Positions 23,861-34,849 of a DNA stretch of 64,000 nucleotides are shown here, piece after piece (the stretch's first letter is position 1; the number at the start of each line of letters is the position of its first letter). Origin of the DNA: Protopterus annectens (Eukaryota; Chordata; Ceratodontiformes; Protopteridae); contig NC_056731.1 of assembly GCF_019279795.1 (NCBI RefSeq), positions 861,654,986-861,718,985 on the forward strand, in the 5' to 3' direction. Made by a program: the position numbers and the translations under genes. The notes below the pieces were generated by a model. The model saw only the letters and a program-made list of their open reading frames with translations. It was not told the DNA's origin and made no database searches.

Positions 23861-25172
23861 TTAAAATTTCACAGTTAAGTACACTAAGGTGTTCTCATAA
23901 CACCTTTTCCTAAACATGTTAGTTATTATGATAAACTCATCTATCAGATCCGAATTATTGGTTGTCATATGACTAGCGCGTATGTATTGTCCCTTAGGAA
24001 TGTTCTTTTTTATAAAGTATGGGTGGTTACTCTTATTATGTAGGTATCCATTAGTAAAAGTTTCTTTTCTGTGGATCCTTCTATCATATAATTCTGTTTC
24101 CTGATGCCATGTCAAGGAAACATCACCTTGAACAAACTGCAAAAACTTGAATTGATTATTAACATCTTCCACAAATTGTCCCACTACCTTGTGATCTCCT
24201 TCTGTAATAAAAAAGAGGTCATCTATAAATCTGATGTAAAAATGTATTTTGTACTTCCCTCTTAGTTCTGTAAGGTTAGTGGTTTCCCAAGACACCATAA
24301 CGATGTTTGCATAGGCCAGTGCAGCTGGAAAACCCATCTCAACACCTTTACGTTGTTTATAATAAACCCCGTTAAACATAAAAAAAACTGTGTTGTAAAA
24401 TTATTTCTATCAAACTACATAAAAAATGAACCCTGGGATGGGTTAAAGCTGTGTTGTGAAACAAAAACTGTCTCACAGCCTCCACGCCCTCCAAATGGGG
24501 AATACTAGTGAACAGTGATACTACATCAACAGTTAAAATGCAATGTCTATTACTATCAAAGTCAAAACCCAAAAGAAACATTCTCAGTTTATCTAAAATG
24601 TCCCAGGAATCCTTCAAATAGGAACCAAGTTCCTGCACCAATGGATTTAAAAATGAATCTATTGCCAAAGCAATTCCCTCAGTTATTGAATGAGGGGAAT
24701 ACACTGTTGGTCTAAATGGAGGTTCCGTCAGATTCTTGTGAACCTTAGGGATACCAAACAGTACCCCTACCTTGGGTTTTTCAGTCAAACAGAAGTTGTA
24801 CATTTTCAGATCCATAGCCTGAATCATTAAGGCATCATACAAAAAGGACTGACTGTACTGGTAATTTCTGAAAATGTCCCTCACATTCACTTTAACGTAC
24901 TCGTCAACATTATTAAGTAATTTCAGCATTCCATTATTATATTGTTCATTACACGTTACCACTATATTTCCCCCTTTGTCACTCTTCGTAAACCTTAAAT
25001 CATTTCTCCTCCTTAGCTCCTTTAAAGCCACACGTTCACCCCTAGTCAAATTGTCATACCATTTTCTATTCCTGTTTTTACTATCTAGGTACCCTTTTAG
25101 GTCCTGTAAACACACCTCTTCAAAAACTTTAATAGTTTCATGTAAATTAGGAGTAAAGCATGAGGGTTTCAA
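23861..25172 (-). pseudogene. PLE-2 reverse transcriptase
   Basis: The 266-codon piece reads KPSCFTPNLHETIKVFEEVC, LRFTKSDKGGNIVVTC, GIPKVHKNLTEPPFRPTVYS, ITEGIALAIDSFLNPLVQEL and LTVDVVSLFTSIPHLEGVEA. After a frameshift near 24375, the 172-codon piece continues with KGVEMGFPAALAYANIVM, KIHFYIRFIDDLFFITEG (catalytic RFIDD) and VSLTWHQETELYDRRIHRKE. The order is that of PLE/telomerase-type RTs. The 5' part probably begins upstream in the same frame (KHVRQDTSCFL) near 25230. Confidence 0.9.
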
Positions 25173-25235
25173 AAAACAACTAGTATCCTGTCTGACATGT
25201 TTTAATAAAATTCGGGGATATCACAGTCAGCAGTG

Positions 25236-25475
25236 GCAAGGCCTTGTTGGGTCGGGTATGTGTTTATTGTCTGCAGCAAACTCGATCTGAAGAGATGAAG
25301 GAGACAGGGGGCATTATGGTTAAAGGGGAGGAGTTGAGAGCTTGGATCAAAGATGCTAGCTATGCGGCCGTGTCAGATCCATGCCGGATCCGAAGCCCAA
25401 AGGTTGAAGACAAATGAAGTAGAACTACTCAGATGGAACGTTATGGTGAGTACATAACTTCTTTTTATCTTACAG
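25236..25475. other. Unassigned spacer between PLE-2 and DIRS-1
   Basis: A short plus-strand frame (ATG near 25296, about 40 codons, MKETGGIMVKGEELR) has no recognised relative. 'atggtgagtac' at 25442 and the pyrimidine-rich 'ttttatcttacag' ending at 25475 look like a splice donor and acceptor only 33 bases apart, too close for a normal intron. Confidence 0.35.
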
Positions 25476-25488
25476 ACGTTTTTCGTGT

Positions 25489-25650
25489 TTCACTGTTGCA
25501 GTCCTAACATATGGGTTATCCGGCTCCCGGTAGCCCTCAATCAGCCCGAATACCAGAGTCCTCAGTATATGGACATTGGCTGTAAAACTGATGTCAGAAT
25601 GTCAGCTATAAAGGGAGGTGGCCGACACCATTTCCTCAGTCTTTCTTGCC
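25489..25650 (+). repeat. DIRS-1 left inverted terminal repeat
   Basis: Runs from 'cactgttgcagtcctaaca' to 'cagtctttcttgcc' and is the reverse complement, with mismatches, of 30840-31010. It contains a TATA-like CTATAAAG at about 25606-25613. Confidence 0.9.
25606..25613 (+). promoter_or_regulatory. TATA-like box in the DIRS-1 left repeat
   Basis: CTATAAAG, about 170 bases before the gag ATG (25784). Copy 2 has GTATAAAAG at the equivalent place. The conserved place in both copies supports a promoter role, which is inferred. Confidence 0.5.
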
Positions 25651-25783
25651 GTGGAGCACAAAGTGGATGCAATTCGCACTAGTGCCGGTCGGCCGTTTAC
25701 CTTCTTTCTGCATTCCGACTACCAAGTTGAAGACGCCCTCAGATAAGTACCCCATTGGGGACCCTCTTTTCTTGCTTTAACGA

Positions 25784-27577
25784 ATGTCAGATAAAGTTAA
25801 TAACTGTCTTGCTTGTGGAAAACAGATTCTGCACTGTGATTTTCATTTCTATTGCATAACTTGTTTGGGCCTTGAGCACGACATCTCTAAATGTGATCTC
25901 TGTGCCTCCTTCAACCCGTGTACCATATGCCATAGAGCTAAGATTTTATATAAGCATTTCGGAGTCTGGTTTAAGTTCAGCGGTATGGTGACTTCTGGTC
26001 TCCTGACTTTGGATATACCTAGGAAACGCAAGGACAAGGACCACGACAGGCCTAGGGTTAAAGCTGCTGATGACGCGCCAGTGAAAATGGTCATCGGCCC
26101 AGCGGTAGTTAGTGAGGCGCTTTCACAGCCCCTACAGTCTGCAGATTTTCAGCCGCATTTCTCTGCCGAGACCTTTACGGAGTCTTCCATGCCGCAGGCT
26201 GCTATTTTGTCTTCAAACCCTCCGCCTGTTGCCGCCTCAGATGGGTCCAGAGCCGCTATGCAGGCACCAGCTTCTGACGCCTCTTCTCTTCAGCATGAGA
26301 CCAGAGCCAGACCGACTACCTTAGCTCAGACTTCTGCAGTTGCAAGTCCTCCCGAGTCCCTCCAGATTACTAGCAAACCTTTCGGCCGCAAATCTACCCA
26401 CAAGCAGGCATCGGCCTCCCCTCCTGTGCCTCTGTCCCAGTTGGTAAAGATGGCTGGTGATCTTCTTTCCATTATTAAGGGCTCTCACCCCCCCCCCCTT
26501 CCAAGAGGGCTAGGGAATTGTCTCCTGATGTTTTGTCTGAATCAGATTCTGAGGTTTCCAGTATTTCTGCTGGTGGGGAAGGAAATTCTCAACTTTTTTC
26601 TGGCTTTGAGGATTCTGATGTTGAGGACTGTATCCCTTCTGCCTCCCCTCCAGAAGATTTTTCCTTTGGAGATACTTTGAATACTCTTAGGGAGCACTTT
26701 AAATGGGAAAGTCAGGATTTTCCTCAGTCTAAGAAGAGGATCCGGGAATTTTTGGATTTGCCACAGCAGAAACCTCTGGCTATGCCTCCTGTTTTGGACG
26801 TTGTGGATGATGTTTTCATGGAAAATTTGTAACTCCTAATTCTGTTCCTCCTGCTCCCAGAAAACCTGATAGGTATTACAGGGTTCCTGATTCTCATCAA
26901 TTTCTTTTTAAAAATCCTACTGCTGATCCTGAGATTATTTCTAAAGGTCCCAAGGGTGTTAAGGCTACTATTGCTAAAAACCCTGTACCTTCTGATAAGG
27001 AGTCTAGGGCCTTGGACAGGTGGGGTAAAAAGGTCTATACCTCTACAACTCTTGCAATTAGATCTGTGAATTGTCTTTTTCACATGCTTAAGTATCAGCA
27101 GCATACTTTGGAGTCTATTAAGGCTAAGTTTGGGGATATTCCTTCCATGTCGGAGAACAAGACTTACAAGATTTACTAAATTCTGCCACTTTGCTTAATA
27201 AGCATTCACTTCATTGTGGTTTTGACAACTTGGAGGCTTCCTGCAGAGCAGCAGCCACTGGTTCCATTATTAGAAGGCATGCTTGGCTTAGGGAGCAGCC
27301 TCTTTCTAAACCTGTAAAATCTAAATTGCTGGATGTTTCTTTGCACAAAGACAACCTTTTTGGTAACAAAGCTGAGGAGGTCCTGAAAAAGTTGGAGGAT
27401 AAAGCGAAATCTATGCAAGCTGTAAAATATTTCCTTCAGGTTCAGCCTCCTCAGTTCAGTAGGCATTATCCTTCCAAGAATGGGTTTTTCCCTGATCCTG
27501 GCAAGCAGGGTCGCTCTAGGCCTAGGGGTTTCAGATCTTCCATAGGGCAGGCTTTTGTCCCTCAAAGGGCTAAATAA
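25784..27577 (+). pseudogene. DIRS-1 gag-like ORF (broken)
   Basis: Starts MSDKVNNCLACGKQI at 25784, as in copy 2 (MSDKVNNCISCGKQI). The N-terminus is Cys/His-rich: C-x2-C, C-x2-CLG-x2-H, then C-x2-C. A Pro/Ser/Ala-rich middle follows. Frame changes occur near the C-run at 26490 (to 26518-26832) and after FMENL, with a stop at 26830. The conserved C-terminal part is at 27191-27577 (HCGFDNLEASCRAAATGSII, EEVLKKLEDKAKSMQ). Copy 2 keeps the same blocks (CGFDALEASCRAAVTGSVI). The gag probably packages element RNA; no enzyme motif is visible. It overlaps the start of the pol frame by 23 bases. Confidence 0.85.
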
Positions 27578-29540
27578 TGGCATCCTTCTTCTGCTAAATC
27601 GAGGAGTTCTAAGCCAGCTTCCCAAAGCAAGCATTCTCAATGACTCCGGCCTTCTTGTGCCTACCTCTGCGGCCCCAGGGTTTCCTTTGAGGGGAAGGTT
27701 AGCCAGGTTCGCAAAGGTATGGTCAACCATCACAGATGACAAATGGGTGCTCAACATAGTAAACCAAGGTTACAAGTTTTATTTTCACACCTACCTGTTC
27801 TACAAGGGTACTCAGACATATCCAGAACCCTCAGGGCAGAGGTAGAGAATCAAATTTCTTCTCTATTGACTATGGGTGCTATAGAGCCAGTTCCTGCAAA
27901 TCAGGCAGGCCTAGGTTTTTATTCAGGACTTTTTCTGGTACCCAAACAAGGGGGCACCTGGCACCCTATTCTGGATCTGTCTATTCTAAACACATTTCTG
28001 GTGATTCCCAAATTCAAAATGCTCACTCTTCAACAGTTATGCTGGACAAGGATTCATGGCTGGTAACTTTGGATCTCAAGGAAGCTTATCTGCACATCCC
28101 AGTAAGGGAAAGTTGCAGGCAGTTTCTTCATTTCAGGGCTGGGGAGCAACACTTCCAATTCTCTGTGCTGCCCTTTGGCTTATCTACTGCTCCCAGAGTT
28201 TTCACAAAGTGCCTGGCGCCAGCCATTGCTTTTTGCAGGAAGAGAAACATTCAAATTTACCCTTACCTGGATGACTGTCTCATTCAAGCAAACTCCCCAG
28301 AACAGTTAATAAAGGATTTGGACTTCATGAAAAACATTCTCACTTCTTTGGGTTACACTCTCAGTGAAAAGAAGTCAAAGTTGGTTCCTCCAAGAGAGAT
28401 TGTTTTCCTGGGAGCGAGTCTGAATACAGCCACCCAGATGGTATTCCTCCCTCAAGACAAACAACAAGATCTTTTGGCTTATTTCAAGAACTTGGGAAGC
28501 ATGACCCAGCTCTCTGCAAGGCAATTCTTGCAAGCACTGGGGTTCATGGCTTCATGTATCCTGATGATCCCATATGCAAGGATGCATATGAGAAAACTTC
28601 AATGGTACCTCAAGAACCTTTGGTATCAACACACACAGGACTTAGACTTGATTCTTCCCCTTATTCCCTGTCTACAAATGGAGTATCTCTGGTGGGTGAT
28701 AGCCTGTTCTCAGAACAAGGGTCTGCCTTTCCGCCCGCCACCTGCCAGCCAGACTCTCACCACAGACACCTCAGATTATGCATGGGGGGCACATCTGGAA
28801 GGCAGGGGCATACAGGGGACTTGGAGCACTCAACAGATTCATCTGCATATAAACTTAAAAGAATTGATGGTAGTGCAGCAGGCCTTGCTGGCTTTCAAGG
28901 ACCTACTCTACCCTGGGACTCTTCTGATCAGGACAGACAATACCACAGTCATGTGGTACATCAACAAGCGGGGGGGGGGCACACTCTTAGCCTTTGTGCA
29001 GACACAGCATGAAACTATGGTCCTTAGCAGCTTCCATGGGAATACATCTCATAGCTCAGTATCTTCCAGGGAGGCTAAACTCCTTGGCGGATCAATTGAG
29101 CAGACATGTTCTGGATCCTCACAAGTGGCAACTGAACAAGATCATTTCCATCGCATCACTCAGCATTGGGGCACTCCTCAGGTTGACCTTTTCTCCTCTC
29201 ACACCAGTCATCTCCTTCCAACCATCTGCACAAGGGAGTTTCACAACAAAGCTTGGAGGGTGGATGCTTTGTCCTTCCCATGGACATAACTCTCAATTTA
29301 TGCCTTCCCTCCTCTGCCTCTTCTTCCCAGAGTGCTGCTAAAGATGAGGGACGAAAAACCAAAGGCTATTCTTATAGCACCAGATTGGCTCAGGCAGCAT
29401 TGGTATCCCCGTCTTCGCAGCCTTTCCCAAACTCAGCCTTGGCATCTTCCCCAGATACTGAATCTGTTGGTTCAGGAAGGGGAAAGTTTCTTCATCCTCA
29501 TCTTCAAACTCTGCATTTAACTGCCTGGCTAATACTTTAA
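27555..29540 (+). pseudogene. DIRS-1 RT-RNase H-linker ORF (broken)
   Basis: Three frames share the RT: 27555-27845 (DDKWVLNIVNQGYKF), 27743-28066 (GFYSGLFLVPKQGGTWHPIL, LDLSILNTFLVIPKF) and 28039-29289 (LVTLDLKEAYLHIPV, FSVLPFGLSTAPRVFTKCL, IYPYLDDCLIQ, FLGASLNT). YLDD is the catalytic pair. RNase H follows: LTTDTSDYAWGAH, HINLKELMVVQQALL and IRTDNTTVMWYINKRGG. A G-run at 28971-28979 shifts the frame, and PGRLNSLADQLSRHVLDPHK continues at 28994. The linker (QVDLFSSHTSHLL, WRVDALSFPW, ILIAPDWLRQHWYPRLRSL) lies where DIRS elements carry a methyltransferase-like region. Confidence 0.9.
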
Positions 29541-30556
29541 ATATTTCCCAGCAGGTGGTTGAAGGTCTTCATGAGGCCAGGAGGCCTAGCACCAGGAAAT
29601 CCTATGCAGATAAATGGAAAAGATTTTGCTCTTGGATGCAGCCTGAAGGAGAACAGTCTTCTCATCCTTCTCTTTCCCTCATTCTTGATTATCTAGCAGG
29701 TTTGCTTAATGGTGGACTTTCCTTTTCTTCAATTAAGATTCATGCTTCAGCAATTTCTGCTCGTTGTTCTTTTGAGCAACCAATTTTTTATCACCCCTTG
29801 ATGAAGCAGTTCCTGAAGGGAGCTAGCAATCTTAGACCTCCCAGAAGAGCTCCTACTCCTGCTTGGGACCTAAATTTTGTCCTGGAGAAGCTTACTCTAC
29901 CTCCCTTTGAACCTGCTGCCTCTGCAGAATTAAAGTTTCTTTCATGGAAGACTGCCTTTCTTTTGGCTATTACTTCCGCCAGAAGGGTTTCAGAACTGCA
30001 AGCCTTAATGGCAGTAGAACCTTTCATTATTTTTCATACAGATCGGGTTTCTCTGAGAACTAATCCCTGCTTTATGCCTAAGGTGGTTTCCAGTCTGACC
30101 CTTAACCAGTCTATTCATCTACCTACCTTTTTCAATAACCCCCAGAATAAAGGGGAAAGGATTCTGCACTCTCTTGATGTGCACATACAGTTGAGATTTT
30201 ACTTAAACAGGACTAAACCCTTTCGGAAGTCTGAGCAGTTTTTGGTTAATTTTGCTCCTGGGGCTCAGGGTAAAGCTATTTCGAAACAAACCATCTCGAA
30301 ATGGATTGCTCATTGTATTCACTTTTGTTACCTGCAGCATGGGAAGGTTCCACCTCAGGGTATTAGGACCCATTCTACAACAGCAGCCTCTACTTCTGCA
30401 GCTTTTTTGAGAGGTGTGCCTACTAAGGACATTCTAGAAGCAGCTACTTGGTCTTCTGTCCATCCTTTCACAAAGCATTACAATCTACCTTTGTTTTCTA
30501 AATCCAGGGCTGGTTTTGCCTCTGCAGTTTTGCAAGGTCTCCTTACCAACTCTTAA
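29522..30556 (+). pseudogene. DIRS-1 tyrosine recombinase (missing one catalytic Arg)
   Basis: Open from before 29555 to 30556. EARRPSTRKSYADKWKRFCS opens the SAM-like core-binding part. The catalytic part has TSARRVSELQALM (first Arg), KQTISKWIAHCIHFC, RTHSTTAASTSAAFLRG, and AATWSSVHPFTKHYNLPLFS, whose Tyr in KHY is the likely nucleophile. In copy 2 the middle box is HSTRATA, so the H-x-x-R Arg has become Thr here. This recombinase would integrate the circular DNA; the change predicts it is dead although the frame is open for over 330 codons. It overlaps the end of the preceding frame, read one base back. Confidence 0.92.
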
Positions 30557-30610
30557 TCTGTGATTCTTCCTCCCCCCCCCCCTTTTGTATTTTTCCTGGG
30601 TTTGGGAATC

Positions 30611-30715
30611 CACCCATATGTTAGAACTGCAACAGTAAAACATGAAGAACATAGTACAGTTGTGTACATTTACCATAAATGTAGATGTTCGAGTGTATTC
30701 ACTGTTGCAGTACTG
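30611..30715 (+). repeat. DIRS-1 internal complementary region
   Basis: 'atgttagaactgcaacagt', then 'aaaacatgaagaacatag', then 'tacagttgtgtacattt', 'ccataaatgtagatgttcg' and 'tattcactgttgcagt'. The first part is the reverse complement of the left end and the second part that of the right end, joined at CAT (30650-30652). DIRS elements use this region as template to close the circle. Confidence 0.88.
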
Positions 30716-30839
30716 GTTTCCCACCCTCCATTCCCCCTTTTTTCCTAAGGCACAGACTAGATATGTTATTTTTGGATGCCATGTTTCCAGGGTGTTTCCT
30801 TCCTGGTTTAGCCTTCTTTTGGGGGCTCCTGACAGTTAA

Positions 30840-31010
30840 GGCAAGAAAAACTGAGGAAATGGTGACTGCCGCATCCCTTTATACCTGACGTTCTGACATC
30901 AGTTTTACAGCCGACGGCAGCCGATGTCATATACCGAGGACTCTGGTATTCGGGCCGACTGAGGGCTACCGGGAGCTGGATAACCCATATGTTAGGACTG
31001 CAACAGTGAA
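30840..31010 (-). repeat. DIRS-1 right inverted terminal repeat
   Basis: Begins GGCAAGAAAAACTGAGG and ends 'ttaggactgcaacagtgaa', complementary to the left repeat. The outer stretch to about 31049 is unique to the right end. Confidence 0.9.
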
Positions 31011-31049
31011 TACACTCTACATTTATGGCAAGTGTACACAACTGTCTTT

Positions 31050-31199
31050 CTCAATGCAGCCAGAGACAAAAAGTCTGTACTAGGAAGCTGTCTGCATTGT
31101 CTCTGGGGTGAACTAATTGCTACTTTGGAAGGGTGGAGGTTTGAAATTGTTTTATGACTTCCGGGAGCTGCAGCAGATCTTAACAAAGCTCTCTCTCTC

Positions 31200-31257
<58 letters not shown>

Positions 31258-31809
31258 ACACATATGTGCTAACACTTGACAGCTTCTAGCCAAGGGGGAT
31301 AGCATGGGAACCAGAAGTCAGATGACCAGATGTATGTGATGTCATTTTGTAATCCATCACTAAAAATGATATTTTAGCACTAGCTGAGACTGAAGTGTCA
31401 TTGCAGTCTGTTTTTGGAACCTGACAGAGAAGGACCCCCTCACCTTCTTCATCTTGCCTTGCTCAGGTAAGTGACCAGGGAATAGTTATTCTTTAGATCA
31501 GTCATGAAAATATAGTGAGAATAGTTAAGTGCTGTTTTTCTGTATCTGTGTGAATCTGTTCATCTGTGCTGTTTTACTATATCCTGTGATTGAAACTCTG
31601 GTGTTTATTGTAAATAGATATTTAGTTTTTTCATGTTCTTTTCTTATTTATTATTAAATATATTTAAGCTTTTCATTGTGGCTGATCTTTTATAGGATAT
31701 TTTAATCTCTGAGAGTACTTATATATATTTGGTGACAGCTCTGGCTGCTCCTGAAAGCCATGCTGTTGGTCAAACTACCATTTGTATGACTATTAATTTC
31801 ATTTAGTAT

Positions 31810-31852
<43 letters not shown>

Positions 31853-32212
31853 AAAATTAAATCTCAGAGTGTGTGTGTCAGCTGTTTTGGGCAGGGACAT
31901 GAAGCACTGGTTTCACAGAGAACTTGGATTTGATACTCGGTTAAGGTCTCAACTCTATAGCTATGCCAAGGGGAGTCTTATTGGGAACCTGGAGGGAGAC
32001 AGATAAAGAAATCCAGACCCCAGACTGAGTGTGTTCCCTGTGTGCTCTTAAGGGAGCTTGTGCTTTATGCAGAGAGCTGCATCTGGAAATACTGGATGTA
32101 TCCATTTTTGTTCCAAGTGAACGTCACTCTCCAGTGTCAGTGGTGAGGATTCAGGCTCCTTGATTACTGGCCCATAGTGGGGACATCACAGCCTGTTTAG
32201 ACACCTTCTTTA
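31050..32212. other. Unassigned sequence with two microsatellites
   Basis: (TA)n at about 31198-31252 and (GT)n at about 31813-31848. No gene or transposon protein recognised in the rest. Confidence 0.5.
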
Positions 32213-32445
32213 GATTAGTTCTCTACACACTTCTGGATACATCTCTTGGTTGGTGTATTTTCAAATATTCTTATGCTTACCACAGTCTCTTTGGAACATA
32301 CCTCTCATCCTCTTAGCACAAGAAATCTGGGTAAAGTCTAAAATAATGGTGAGTCAAAGGCCCAAAAAACAGGGACAGATTTTAAACATTGCTTTTATAA
32401 ACTTAGAAGGTTGCTAAAATAGTATGACAGGTGTTAGCATGCATT
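32213..32445. repeat. Dispersed repeat, copy 1 (related to the hAT interior)
   Basis: 'atctggatacatctcttggttggtg'-type sequence through 'cagtctctttggaacatacc' recurs at 33470-33630. From about 32360 onward ('aggcccaaaaaacagggaca', 'aaacttagaaggttg') it also matches 10240-10310 inside the hAT element. Confidence 0.7.
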
Positions 32446-33469
32446 TTTCTGGAGGATATGAAGTCTGAAACTCAAATGAATTACATTATTTAGTGCCTTC
32501 AATCCTCAGTGGTTTGAAAGAAAAACAGAAATGTTATGTGGAACTGACCAAAAATGTAAGGCAAAATCTGGGCATTCTGCAAAATTCTGAACAGTATAGA
32601 GGTATGCTTTGGAACATATTTATTTTCAAGAAATGTCTCTCATTTTTAAGCATCTTTCCATCCTCAGTAAAAGCAACAGAATATCTCAGATATTTACTCT
32701 TAACAATCAGCACTGGCTGCTTTTCTGTTGAACTTTGCTGCACTCTATCTCCCATTTTTGAAAAAGACTTGCATCTTACTGTTATTGTATTACAAAGTCT
32801 GTCTAGATGGGTGTGCCCTCATACTTTGTCATATTGTGTCTGTAGTTATGTTTTCAGTTTGTAGAAAACTCTTGAATTCCATGTCTGTAAATTGTGAATC
32901 ATTAACAAAGACAACTTTATCACGTATTCTGTGTATCAAAACATATCTTTAAATGCATTTCTGTCATATAATATCAAGATGTGTAGTAAATGCATATGGT
33001 CTGTAAAGTGAGGCAAATATTTTCTGACTTTACACCACAAACAAATCCCTTTTTTCAGACTATTATTATGATAAGCATTGCACTCTAAACAGTATCATAT
33101 TTCTTGCTTGTTTTGCATCAACATCACTGGCCAGAAAACACTTCATGTGCTTTTTTTTGTACTTCACAGTTCCCATCTTAATCTTGCCAGCATTTCTTCC
33201 CTAGCAGATAGCCTCCCCCTGCAACCCCTTATTTATGTGTGCTAATCCTAATCCAGCCTCTACCCCTTACTCCAGCCTTACACATTACCTTACCAAAAAT
33301 CACTTTCCCTAACAGTACCGCTACAGAAGATAGGTAACCTAGGCCCAGCAGAATGTTTGATTTAAAGTGTAACTAGTATATTTTGTCACCAACATGAGTG
33401 TTCAACAAACACACACACACATACCAAACACCCCAACACATAGCTGGTTTAATCAATATGACATTTAAT
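32446..33469. other. Unassigned sequence between the two repeat copies
   Basis: A 123-codon frame at 32493-32864 has no recognised motif and unremarkable composition. Short CA run at about 33410. I see no element here. Confidence 0.4.
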
Positions 33470-33630
33470 TTAGATTAGTTTTCTCCACACATCTGGATAC
33501 ATCTCTTGGTTGGTGTATTTTCAGATACACGTATGCTTACCACAGTCTCTTTGGAACATACCTCTCAACCTCATAGCAGAAGAAATCTTGGCAAATTCTA
33601 AAATAATGGTGAGTCAGAGAGGCCCATAAT
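33470..33630. repeat. Dispersed repeat, copy 2
   Basis: About 160 bases nearly matching 32213-32373, in direct orientation about 1.26 kb away. Both run from 'agattagtt' to 'aaaataatggtgagtca'. Confidence 0.78.
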
Positions 33631-34849
33631 CATGGTCATTTTTTGTTAGTTTCCTTTTAGGCAATGTGCACTGTGGTATGGAGCTCTTTTTTTAAGCTGC
33701 GAAGGTGTCAGAGGGTTATGTTTCTGATAAATCTATACATGTATATTGATGTTAGGAGTGTTTTGAGTGACACGTGTAGAGATTTGGGTGTTTAGTGTAC
33801 ATATCTGCAATATTTTGTGTGAATGGATGTGTCAGTGGGTGAGTGCAGTTTGCAGTTAAGAGAGTTTAGTGTGAAACTGATGAACAGTGGGTTTATTTTA
33901 TTTATATGTTTTACCGGGGTAGTGCACTGATTAATACTGACCAATTTCAGATTCAGCCCAGGTGAAATACAAAATATTTCACAAATAAAAAAATACAAAA
34001 ATGTAAGCAATAACATAATAGTTCAAATTACATAGAAAACATTTATATACATTCTAGTGAACAAGCACAACACAGTGTACAATCAAGCAGAGCGCAATGT
34101 ATAATATATAAATTAGTTTCTAAAGTGGGTCAGTCTTCAATAAATCTTGAGAGGAAAAGAGATTTTGAAAGGAGATAGGTTTAGGTGATATGTCCTATGT
34201 TGAAGCAGGAACATTTGGCTTGGATAAAGAAGTCCTTTTTGAGTTGCATTTTGAATTTGGAGTAAGAGTTGATTTCCGTAGTATCAGTGTTGAGGGCTTG
34301 CCAAAGAGTAGGTGCCTGAGAGGAGAAAGCATGTACAGTGCTGTGGAGTTTGGTTCTAGGGGAAATGAGAGTTGGTGTGGCTTGTGAGTAGTGTCTCAGG
34401 TTGTATGAGGAGGTTTGTTCATGAAGTTTAGCTGCAAGGGGAGTACATGTGGAGCTGGAGTACTTTGTAGCTTTGGGGTCCTAAAAGTAGTTTAGATCTG
34501 TTTGGATTTTCTAGTGTGATACAGTGATACCCACAGTGAGGCGAGTTTGTATTGAATTGTCAGATGCTGTTAGAGATAGTCTGGAGTGTGACAATGTTTT
34601 TTTTAGAGGTAGAAGCAAAAATTGGGAGCCCATATTCAAGTTGAGAAAGAAGAACTTGTTTGCCAATGGCTGCTCTGGCTGGTTGGGATAGAAGAGAGGA
34701 GACCTTTTTTGCACAGAGGAGGATGGAGTTTATTTTGACTTTCACTTGCTGTATGTAGAAATTAAAGTTTAGTGACTGATCAAGGCACAGTCCTAAGTAT
34801 TTAAAAGGTGGAGGTTGCTTCTATGGGATGATTGTGTAGGTGAAAGAAA

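Larger units (their letters stand above)
22851..25235 (-). mobile_element. Penelope-like element, copy 2 (RT plus GIY-YIG)
   Basis: A minus-strand PLE with an RT in two frames (24372-25172, 23861-24379), a GIY-YIG endonuclease (23305-23760), a C-terminal extension (23061-23318) and a 3' region to about 22851. PLEs combine a telomerase-like RT with a GIY-YIG nuclease, unlike LINEs. Frameshifts inactivate it. DIRS copy 1 begins about 240 bases beyond its 5' end. Confidence 0.88.
25476..31049 (+). mobile_element. DIRS-type tyrosine-recombinase retrotransposon, copy 1
   Basis: About 5.57 kb with inverted terminal repeats (25489-25650 and 30840-31010), gag (25784-27577), RT-RNase H and linker (27555-29540), tyrosine recombinase (29522-30556) and an internal complementary region (30611-30715). 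This is the full DIRS plan. DIRS elements copy RNA into a circle and insert with a recombinase, leaving no long target duplication. Coding frames are broken in gag, RT and RNase H, and the recombinase lacks a catalytic Arg. The right end has lost a few bases compared with the circle junction kept in the internal region. Confidence 0.93.

Noticed and set aside
25442..25475. Miniature intron (donor gtgagt, acceptor ttacag)
   Set aside because: A span of about 30 bases is too short for a vertebrate intron, and no coding exon was identified on either side.
32493..32864. Possible host exon (123 codons)
   Set aside because: No recognisable domain, splice context or codon pattern; lies between two dispersed repeats.
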